DNA from: Heracleum sosnowskyi
Taxonomy: Eukaryota; Streptophyta; Magnoliopsida; Apiales; Apiaceae
NCBI GenBank assembly: GCA_030848705.1
Contig: CM061237.1
Coordinates: 85,431,910 to 85,495,909, forward strand
DNA length: 64,000 bases
Direction: 5' to 3'
Positions 55,550 through 64,000 of this stretch are shown here, piece after piece; position 1 is the stretch's first letter; each line of letters starts with the position of its first letter. A model generated the notes under the pieces. That model saw only the letters and a program-made list of their open reading frames with translations. It ran no database searches and was not told the DNA's origin. The position numbers were made by a program, and so were the translations under genes.

Positions 55550-56820
55550 GTATTACTTTCTATCTCTCAATCCACTTCTTTTATTGTTGCTGAACCCAAG
55601 TGGTTGTTAGGGCTGACCAAAGGATTGTAGATCCACAATCTTTATCCCAGGTCTTAGAGCCAAACAATGAGTCTACAACTTAATTACTTGACCTCTCAGC
55701 CTAAACAGAAATCAAATGTTAAACAAAGAAGTATTTTGATTGAAACAGTGAGTGATCCCACAGCTCTGCCTCCTCTAAAGTAATTCAACATATACTGAGG
55801 CATCTGTCAGCCCATCTGTATCCTCTCAATAGGATATGGATTTTGAAATGGCCAATGAACTGTATCTAGAGACATTCTCTCAACAGGATGAATCTATTGA
55901 AATTCGCCATAGGGCCATGGCACTTTGTACTAAGTCAAGCACACTCTCATTACTCACAATGGGAGAAAACAATTTCATTAGATGAAACTCAGGACACAGT
56001 GAAAGCAGAGCACCTGCAACTGGTTACAGTGCCTACCATTGTCACGGTAGAAGTGCCTTCATAGGCATCTGAGGGAAAATTTGATTCTTTGCCAAATTAA
56101 ATAGAATCATTTTCTCCCCTCCCAGAGTGAACACCTCTGGCTCCCTAAGGGATTTTCCACTCGCAGATTTATCTGGAGAAAGTGGAAGGCAACTTGGTCA
56201 GTCTATCACTGAAGCAATTCAGATTTCAAATCCAAGTGATTTGATAGACATGATTGAGGATCGGGATTTGCGAACTCCCATTGCACCACCACTGACCTCT
56301 CTTGAAGAGGCTAGGGTGAGTTTCAATGCAGGTACTGATCAAAAAGGAGCAATCAGACAGCTAATGTTGAGTGATAAGAGTCAAACACTGAGTGAAACAC
56401 ATGCACGTGAGATGAGTGATACACTTACAAGAGAAATTCAAGTGAGTGCACACACAGACACATACACTGCAATGTAGTTAGCTCACATAGCTGATCTACA
56501 GGAACATCTATTCAAAACCCAGGCTGATAAAGAAATTTTGCAAGCACAACTGGTTGAACGGTCTTCTTCTTCTTCCACCTCTGTCAACAATCAGCTGGGA
56601 CTGCTCAAGGAAATATTGAAGACATTTACTACCCAAGATCAACTCCATCAACTATATCAACTCCTACTGGCTTCAGATACTCATAAAGTAAAATCTGTAG
56701 AGAATTCCTCAACTAAGGGGGAGAATTTTTGGGAAGCTAGTAAAAGGGAGCTGAAAAAGATATAAAAGGTAAAGAGGGAGTTTCAGGGGAGTAAAAGAAA
56801 AGTTAGCTCTGTTGTGTAAA
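55550..56820 (+). pseudogene. Decayed extra 3' ORF of copia 3
   Basis: Fragments in several frames: FIVAEPKWLLGLTKG near 55580, MDFEMANELYLETFSQQDE near 55835, an open stretch 56127-56477 with ADLSGESGRQLGQSITEAI and an amphipathic C-terminal part, and 56538-56765 with QAQLVERSSSSSTSVNNQ and a leucine-rich helix. Ends in SSTKGENFWEASKRELKKI. Same layout as the intact 33093-35909 frame (acidic region then coiled coil) but no clear sequence match by eye. Many stops. Confidence 0.6.
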
Positions 56821-56847
56821 TGTTATATGTATAGAGCTTAGGTAAAT

Positions 56848-57340
56848 TGTTAGATATAATTGCTGACGTTTGTTCATCAGTGTTTAAGTACCAGGTACTC
56901 ATCAGAGTTTAATAGAAGCCAGTCAGAGTTTGATAAAGTCTGACGGGGTGAAGAGTTTATTAACTGTCGGTGCTGATATGAAGATTCTAGAAGCAATATA
57001 TCTTGAAGATGGAAAGAAGCAAGATATATTGAGACAGTTAAGGAAACGGAACAGAAGACAGAAGCAATCCTAAATTGATATAAATTGTATAGCTAATTTA
57101 TAGGAATATCAATTAGAGATTGATTATGTAACTGTGTATAATATAAACACAGATAGGTTAACCCTAAAAGGGATGCGAATACTGAATATATTATTCTTGT
57201 AACCTAGCAGCTCTCTGTGATTCTTTAACATCACAAAGAGAAGAGTTATTTTATATAATTCAGTTGTTGATTCATAATAAGTGTTCTTGAGTGTTATTAT
57301 CATATTAATATTGATTATATATTGTGTAATCGGCCTAACA
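56848..57340 (+). repeat. Solo LTR inserted in copia 3
   Basis: 493 bp, TGTTAGATATAATTGCTG ... CGGCCTAACA, TSD TAAAT at 56843-56847 and 57341-57345. Clearly the same family as the LTR at 36054-36571 (shared GAAGATTCTAGAAGCAATAT, AAACACAGATAGGTTA and ATTGTGTA-TCGGCC), so a related full element must exist elsewhere. Confidence 0.93.
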
Positions 57341-57540
57341 TAAATCAAGACAGGTTCAATGTTATCATATGTTCAGTCTAAAGGAACATTTGTCTTGTAT
57401 TTATCTTTACTGGTGAAATCTGGAAATGTCATATTTGATCCAGAACTTTCTAGTATTTACTTAGGCTTAAGAGTCTTATCTTTTTCTTGGTTTTAGTTGA
57501 GTGATCCTCTAGGTATTTGGTTGTTATTCTCTAACAAACA

Positions 57541-57553
57541 AATAGGGGGAGAT
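57541..57553 (+). promoter_or_regulatory. Polypurine tract of copia 3
   Basis: AATAGGGGGAGAT abuts the 3' LTR. A second tract CTAAGGGGGAGAA lies at about 56713-56725. Confidence 0.8.
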
Positions 57554-59004
57554 TGAAAGGCATATGCAATAGCCTATTTGTAATTCGAGGATTCTACTCA
57601 ACTTAAACAAGAATGTAATAAGTAAATATTAGATTAAAGGTCACAGGAATCTTAGAGAGTTTTATCTGTCAAGAGAATGGAGTATTAAAGTCATCTACAG
57701 ACTTGAAGTTATTCTACATTGAAAGAAGTTCAATTTATTGTTCAAGCCTCAGTGAAGTATTCAAGAAAGTGGATTTACTACAGTGACAGAGATTTCCAGT
57801 TGGTGACAGAAGAAGTACAGGATACTGAGTTTATTCAAAGCTAAAGAAAAGAAGCCACAGCTTTAAATGTTTTAAAGTTGAAGAATTATCATTGAAGTCA
57901 GTTATTCATGAACCAGACAGTGCATCGAATGACGACATCAATCAGTGGAATTAAATCATCTATATTCAGTGGTTTTGAGAAGATTGAAGAAGCTTGATAT
58001 TTTAGATTAAATTCTGTTAATGTTAAATTAATAAATAATTTTAATTCTATAAGAATTAAATTTATTTATTAAATTAACTAATTTAGTTGACTAAATTATT
58101 TATTAACTTAATTCTCTAAAAGAATTAATTTAACATTTAATTTAATCTAACTAATAAATTAAAAGGATTTTAATTTAGAATTTTCGGTATGATTTTTTTA
58201 AGTAATTCGGTATGACCTAACCTACTGATTGTAGGTTCTACCGAAATGTTAATATCCAAAACACAATCATTTTGGTAGGTCATATAGTATGATTACTAAA
58301 GGTCATACAGAATGATTGCCAAGGTCATACAAGCTGTTTTGTGTATGTTCTACCGAAAAATGATGATTGGTATGCTAGGTCATACCTAATTCATTTTTCA
58401 GGTCATACAAGCTTATTTCCTAAGGTTCTACCGAAAGTTGTTGGAGTTACTTGAGGTCATACAAGACAGTCTTGCAGGTCATACAAGGCAAATGAATTTG
58501 CTTTTACCCGTGGCCAAAAATATAGAAAAGAGATAGACTTGTATCATCATATACACAGAACAGACATTTCTCTCTGAAGCAAGAACGGAAGAAAAGCTTT
58601 TGATCTCATTTCTTCTCAAGCAATTAATTCTAGTTTGTATTGTTAAATCCAAACCACTAGAAGTTGATTACTTGTATTGCTTTGATTATCTAGCGGATTT
58701 TTATCCCTAGAATTTATCTCGAACTTGCTTTTAGCATTCGATCTTTTTATTACAAATATTAGAAAAGTTCATGTCGAATTTATTCTAAATTTGTATTAAT
58801 TAGTTTGAGATAAATACTTTGTAATCCTTATTGTATTTGCAACACCCTTCAAGTTTAATATAGTTTATATTTAACTTGAATTTTGTTTCATTTATATTCC
58901 GCCTTAATTTGTTCTAAATTGTTAAATTATTCAAAGAACAAATTTTGATAAAACGGTATAGTTTGTATTCAACCCCCCTTCTACAAACTTATCAGGACCT
59001 AACA
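57554..59004 (+). repeat. 3' LTR of copia 3
   Basis: 1451 bp, same ends as the 5' LTR, about 7 differences by eye over the full length, followed by TSD TAGAC. Confidence 0.94.
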
Positions 59005-59018
59005 TAGACTAGTTAGTA

Positions 59019-59290
59019 CTCCCTCCGTCTCCCTCAATTCTTTACATTGAGGGAACGGCACGGAGGTTAAGAAAAAGTGTAAATTAAAAGGGAAAAATAA
59101 AAAAAATGAGTAAAGTGGTGGGACCAATCAATATTTAATGTATAAAATGTGTATAAAGTAGATATAATGGAGGAAATTAGTGAATGTGATTGGATTTTAT
59201 ATTATAAAATGTTACTATTTTTTGTATATAAAGAAATGAGAGGGACGTACCAAAAAGGAAAGTGTAAAGAAATGAGAGGGACAGAGTGAA
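59019..59290. mobile_element. Stowaway-like MITE
   Basis: Left end CTCCCTCCGTCTCCCTC after TA; right end GAGAGGGACAGAGTGAA before TA. Both ends match the Stowaway pattern, the right one with changes. The left arm contains a further inverted TCCGT/ACGGAGG pair near 59023-59067. Confidence 0.7.
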
Positions 59291-59302
59291 TATTTATATA
59301 AG

Positions 59303-59655
59303 AGGTCGTTTGGTTGATAGATACTTGGGTATTTGAAAAACCTGGGAAGTTAAAAATAGCAAATTTGTTTGGTTGCATAAACTATGGGTATTAGAAATCA
59401 CTTAGGAAGTGTAAATCCTTATAAAACGTGGGAAGTCACTTACCCACCCCACCACCTAGGTTATCCACACTTGCCCTCCTAAAAATTAGCCATAGACACT
59501 ACACTTGTATGTATAGGTGTATATATATATTATTGTAAATACAAGTTTCTACATGTCAAACAATATTTTTCAATATCCAGGAATTTTATATATATGAGAA
59601 ATTAAACTTAATTTAGGAAGTTAATTTTTATTGTATACCAAACCAGCACTAAGAT
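59303..59655. mobile_element. MITE-like element with imperfect terminal repeats
   Basis: Left end GGTCGTTTGGTTGATAG and right end TATACCAAACCAGCAC are imperfect inverted repeats typical of small DNA transposons with GTTTGGT ends. Non-coding. The superfamily and exact ends are not certain. Confidence 0.45.
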
Positions 59656-61026
59656 ACGGTAAGGATAAGGTTGCATGGAAGATACTCCAAGCTAAGAAGG
59701 CTTTTATTAAACGTATAAATAGAAGGATAGATTAATAAGTTGTTACAAAATATTTTTTAACTTGCATTAACGAACATATAAATTTAAAAAAAAAATACAT
59801 AATTATAAAACATTGTTCATACTGTCCAAAGGGTGAGAAGTAATTTGTCAATCTCCAAATTTTGTTGACCTGCATTAGACTAGTAAAATGAACTGTAGCC
59901 GTTTTAATGGGACAGTTCAGATGGAGTTTATCTATCCGAGTTGGTTGTTGGGCATTATAGTATTATAGTATTTCATAAAAATGTTACCCAACCGGCAAGG
60001 CACCCAGTAAGTTAGTGGGACTTCATATGCATAGTGTGCATATTTTAAATTCAAATTCACGATGATTTGTGTGGTAAAGCAGTTGAGAAATTGTGATAGA
60101 TTTATGAATGTGTTGATGCTATTTCTCATTAAATATAAGATATCAAATAAGAATTTGTCTATAAGTATTTGCGTAAAGTTATAAAATTAAAATGAAATTA
60201 AAATTTAAAAGATTTGCGATTGAGTTTTTCTTGAATTCTAAAAGATAATACAATTTCGGTTTTTAGTTGAAAGATGGGATAAATGTGTTTTATTTAAAAT
60301 ATTAATATAATTATTTTTTTATGTATTTTTGGTCATTAATTTAATCATGTATTAAATATTTATGTGTGACTGTATAAAATGAGACAAAAAAATAAAATAT
60401 TTTTGACTCTTCGTACGTGGGACATGGGTTTGGACGGAAAAATTTTCAACCAAACATTAGATTTTGCAATGAACAAACTTCATACGTGATATCAAAAAAT
60501 TTTGAATCAAAAGGACTCACTCTTAAAAAGGACCTGCATATCTTATTATTTATTTAGATCTGATTATTATTCCATATTAATAATATATATTACCTATTTA
60601 TACATTATTTATAATAAGCTTTTTGGACAAAGTAAAATAAAGGAAATTAAAATTTATAGCTAGAATGGTGGAATTATGGTTTTCTTCACTTCAAAATTAA
60701 TTTTGATTTTAACATTATTGTGAATCTGATTTTAATCTCATTAGTTTTTCGGCCAAGTTTGTCTCCTATCTCTATTTATCTACTTTTTAATAAATTATTT
60801 GACTTTTTATATATTTATTTAAAATGTTTCAAGATTATCCTTTCTTATTTTATTACTTTCTAAGATCAATTTCAACCATCTCCTAACTAAATATTCAAAT
60901 ATAATATTAAAAATTAGTTCTTATTAGCTTAATAAAACTAATAAGCATCTTTGTTTAAAACAATATTCTTTATTTTTATTTTTTATTTAATATTTTATTG
61001 TCCAAAACTTATTCGCCAATAAAAGC
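59656..61026. other. Unannotated intergenic sequence
   Basis: No gene or repeat recognised. Short open frames (for example 59932-60129 on the minus strand) lack any family resemblance. Confidence 0.4.
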
Positions 61027-61158
61027 ATATTATTATAAACAGTAATGCTAGAATACTCAACAAAATTTCCCAAAATTTGTACAAAATGATGAGAGTGACA
61101 TTTGACAATTTTTAATTCATAGGCTTATGCATGTGGGGTTCCATATTTTTATTAGGAA

Positions 61159-63339
61159 TTAGCATAATAGCCCGTGCGAGTCACGGGCCATTCTCTAGAA
61201 TTGTACCAAAATACATATTATTTTTAATTTTAAACGGTTTGAATGAAATAATTTCCTGAAAATTTTGTTGTATGTACTTATATCCCCTAATTAAACTCAA
61301 GTGCAAGATCACACGTCGACCAACATATAACAATTACATAATAAAGCTTAAGCTTGAGGCTATCAATAATATTGTTATAAAGATCTGACATAATTAAAGA
61401 CCGATATTTTTCAACCCAGAGTAACCTAGTGCGCTTTATAAAGCACCAAGCGTTAATCACATATGTAGAAATAGTCTGCCCAAGCAATAAAGCATGTCCA
61501 TCAACAGTGCAGTAGTGTGTCCTAACTGTATAAAATTCATTAATACTAATTGTACTATTCCTCCGATGTTGTGAACTTTCCACATCACGGTGCTTGATAT
61601 TAGTTTGATACCCATCTTTTCTATAGAGAACAGTAGCAATTGACATAATTTGTTTACTTTTGCGACTTAAAAGATATATTTGAGTGTAATTATATATTTT
61701 TCGTTTATACATGTTTAGTTATAATGTCCCTGTTTTAATTTACATATAATTTGACTTACTTGTTCATATAAGCATTACAAATAAGATATTTTATAGTTTA
61801 TTATACAAACTAACACAAATAGACCGATTCTTTTAATATGTTCGAATTTACGTCATAAGTAGAAAACATCTAGTAATTTGATCTTATAAGAACCTCGAAC
61901 TCTGGGCAAGAGAACATAAATTTTAAAAAGAAGAGTGTTTTTCTTTTTTGTTTTTCTTAGAGTTTTTCATCGACATGAATTAAATTTTGGAATGAAGTTA
62001 TTTAATATTTTAATTTCTTTCTTTTTCAAGGTATATCTGAAAACACAGTTACAATATAAATGAGTTGTATAAGGATGACATATTTTGATCTTATATCAGT
62101 TATAATTTTGACACCTCAAGAAACAGACTATTTATCAACATAATGTTGAGAAGCGGTTGAGATGTTTTTCAATTAAAATGTGAAAAATTAATAATGTCTG
62201 TTAAATTATTAATAATTTAACTTACTCATAGGTATAATGTGGTTGATCGACCATAATATTTTGTGTACGTGTGTGCCATGTGTTATCCTATTTTCTAAAA
62301 TGTATTGATTCTTGTTAACTTGACTATTTTAATCCAATATTTTCAAAGTTTATTATCTTTAATTTCCAACCGAAATTTCTAAGTGCATATTATCCGACAT
62401 TATAATCGATGTACATATAGATTAATTTTTATAGTTTGTCCTATTATATATTATATATGATCCTTTTTTGTATTTATATAAGATTCATTTAACGACCTTT
62501 TTTGTTATTATCTAATATTTTTAAGAATCTCATCTTTCAATTATTTTACCTCATGACCAAATAACTTTTTCAAACATAGTTACATTTATTGATTAATTTT
62601 ATTCCGACTAATCAATCTATTTTTCTTTGATAAAATTACTATATAAATTCATATTAATATTAACTAAAAATATGGTAAGACAAATTTACATTACGTGATA
62701 TTATTATCAATATTTTTGAAATTGGTAGAATACATTATCACGTACCATATTTTTTTTAAAAATAGAAAATTTTAAACATAACATCATTTTACTCAAATGG
62801 TAAAGTAATAGTAAAAACATGATACATGTTGGATTTATGTAAAAGAATTTTTAATTCAAAATTAGAAAATTATGTAACACAATGATTAGAAGGATGAATT
62901 ATTTAAATGAGATTAGCGGTTTAGTTTACCACAAGAAGTAAATTAACTCATTTTTCCATTAAATAAGAGAGTGACAATTTTTTTTCGAAATTGGTTTTAT
63001 GTACCATACTAGAAAACTAATATACAAAATTTTAAAAATAATGTGAATCGCCATTATTTTACTTTAAAGTATATGACAAATAAGAGGTCGGGTTTATCTA
63101 AAAGGATTTTAAAATGGAAACTAAATGATAATGTAGCACAATGGTTGAAAGGGTGAATTGTTTAGAGGAGGTTAGTGGTTCAAATCACCACTTAAACAAA
63201 ATTAACTTCTTTTTTTCAAATTAAATAAGTGAGTGGCATATGCATGTAATTTTATAACATGAAAGGGTATATCAGTAATTTCACAGGGGATTTTCTTGCT
63301 CAAATTAACCCTGTGTTCTCCTATTATATATAGAAGAGA
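61159..63339 (-). mobile_element. Helitron, 2181 bp, probably non-autonomous
   Basis: Minus strand: 5' TCTCTTCTATATATAATAGG at 63339; 3' hairpin CCCGTGACTCGCACGGG (61171-61187), then CTATTATG and CTAA at 61159-61162, inserted between A and T. The 5' sub-terminal region has two tRNA-like direct repeats (period about 260 bp: 62875 and 63135). No Rep or helicase motif is visible. A 141-codon frame near the 3' end may be a captured fragment. Confidence 0.8.
61287..61712 (-). CDS. Hypothetical 141-residue frame inside the Helitron (possible captured fragment)
   Basis: Open from 61712 to 61287. The middle (TVDGHALLLGQTISTYVINAWCF) loosely recalls the VIDAW-type segment of plant Ulp1-like cysteine proteases, but no catalytic His or Cys motif follows and I would not call the family on this. 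Position just inside the Helitron 3' end is where captured host fragments often sit. It could equally be a chance frame. Confidence 0.25.
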   Translation of the reverse strand: MYKRKIYNYTQIYLLSRKSKQIMSIATVLYRKDGYQTNIKHRDVESSQHRRNSTISINEFYTVRTHYCTVDGHALLLGQTISTYVINAWCFIKRTRLLWVEKYRSLIMSDLYNNIIDSLKLKLYYVIVICWSTCDLALEFN

Positions 63340-63397
63340 TGTTATGGATTTGAAAATGTTTTGAGAGATTTTGTTGGGTACTCTAACATTTTTCTAT

Positions 63398-63480
63398 GAG
63401 TACTGCACCAAACAAAATTTTTCAAAATTTACAAAGAATAACGTAGTTGACACTTGACAATTTCTAATTTGTGGACGCAT
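63398..63480. repeat. Truncated copy of the same MITE family
   Basis: AACAAAATTTTTCAAAATTTAC, then GTTGACACTTGACAATTTCTAA follows the order of words in 61040-61115, without a clear left terminal repeat. Directly adjoins the right end of the split MITE. Confidence 0.5.
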
Positions 63481-64000
63481 ATATATATATATATATAGGG
63501 TCGCGCTCAAATGAGACCCTATCTTATTGTGAGAACTGAGATCTAATCTCAGCCATACATTATTTAAATTATTTTTTAATCTGAGCCACACATCAGTATT
63601 CTCACTCCTTCGTTCCTCTCACATCAGTATCAACTTTCTCTCTCACTAATCCATTAATCAACCAACTGTTCGACCCCAATCGCAAAACCCACTTGATTCA
63701 CTATAATTTTACTAGATTCGTTGCTTAAAATTGCTACCACTTTGTCACCGTAACCTGTTTCACTATAAACCCATGTTCACCATTTACAAATCACCACAAG
63801 TATCGACACACTGTTGCCACCACCACTACATTACTAGTACCGCCACATATAAAATCACTAAAACCAAACAAAAATCACCAATATTTAAGCAATTACACTG
63901 TTATTATCAACGAAAATATCAATTCCCAACCCAAATTAACAAAAGTTTCAATACAAATCACCAAAATTTAAACGAAAAATCACTAAAAAGAACGGATCTA
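63481..64000. other. Repeat-like edge sequence, no gene
   Basis: A short (TA)n run (63478-63497) is followed by GGGTCGCGCTCAAATGAGAC and GAGATCTAATCTCAGCC, which looks like the end of a dispersed DNA transposon whose other end is off the window. The rest, to 64000, is C/A-rich on the plus strand with several CACCAC words and no open frame worth calling. Confidence 0.35.

Larger units (their letters stand above)
47330..59004 (+). mobile_element. Full-length SIRE-like Ty1/copia retrotransposon (copia 3), with two later insertions
   Basis: LTRs 47330-48780 and 57554-59004, both 1451 bp and differing at about 7 positions by eye, TSD TAGAC (47325-47329 and 59005-59009). Order: LTR, PBS, gag, pol, spacer, decayed extra ORF, PPT, LTR. 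A TRIM (53804-54488) interrupts RT/RNase H and a solo LTR (56848-57340) interrupts the 3' region. Sister of copia 2. Confidence 0.94.
61027..63397. mobile_element. MITE of the AGAGAACCCAAA family split by a Helitron
   Basis: Left part 61027-61158 begins TAATGCTAGAATACTCAACA; right part 63340-63397 ends GATTTTGTTGGGTACTCTAA, the inverse. Joined, the two parts make about 190 bp, close to the intact relative at 40783-40998. The Helitron sits between A at 61158 and T at 63340. Confidence 0.75.

Overview
The window looks like repeat-dominated nuclear DNA of a flowering plant, probably a eudicot. It is AT-rich, has plant-type LTR retrotransposons of the Ty1/copia (SIRE-like) and Ty3/gypsy (Tat) lineages, Helitrons, Stowaway MITEs and a TRIM, and carries one plant-specific host gene with plant-type introns. 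The only host gene I can support is a PAR1-family secreted cysteine-rich protein on the minus strand at the left edge (47-558), whose 3' end lies off the window. Almost everything else is transposon, much of it nested. I do not try to name the species.

Layout. 1-650: PAR1 gene and promoter. 1330-4448: minus-strand non-autonomous Helitrons with internal ~100-200 bp repeats. 4449-15050: a Tat-lineage gypsy element inserted in one of those Helitrons (TSD CAAAA). It has a broken gag-pro-pol with two RNase H domains, a three-exon antisense ORF with its own TATA box, a GGTCGA motif array, and an unexpected second copy of its 5' Helitron flank just before the 3' LTR. 15083-20238: 5'-truncated, decayed SIRE-like copia with a 2 kb LTR. 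21860-32165: full-length copia on the minus strand (TSD AATCC). 33093-36571: 5'-truncated copia holding an intact 938-codon extra ORF and its 3' LTR. 36575-36900: remnant of another copia gag. 36944-38108: Stowaway MITE split by two head-to-tail Helitrons. 41433-43902: one solo LTR nested inside another, each with a perfect TSD. 44817-47329: two more Helitrons head to tail. 47330-59004: second full-length copia of the same superfamily on the plus strand (TSD TAGAC), itself hit by a 685 bp TRIM (TSD GCAAG) and a solo LTR (TSD TAAAT). 59019-59657: a MITE and a MITE-like element. 61027-63397: a MITE cut in two by a 2.2 kb Helitron.

How it fits together. Insertion order can be read from the nesting: MITEs before Helitrons before the gypsy and copia elements before the TRIM and solo LTRs. 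LTR pairs differ by under 1 percent by eye, so the main wave is recent. The most unusual theme is that each SIRE-like LTR carries, upstream of its TATA box, an array of a different short motif (CGATAG, GAAGAC, GGTCATAC plus TTCTACCGAAA, CTTCTCGA, ACTTCACGA, TCAGAGTTT), even where the LTR flanks are clearly homologous. The gypsy antisense promoter likewise has a GGTCGA array upstream. This resembles rapidly exchanged enhancer cassettes in U3. A second theme is that Helitron 3' ends repeatedly abut the 5' end of another Helitron. All identity values and motif counts are by eye.
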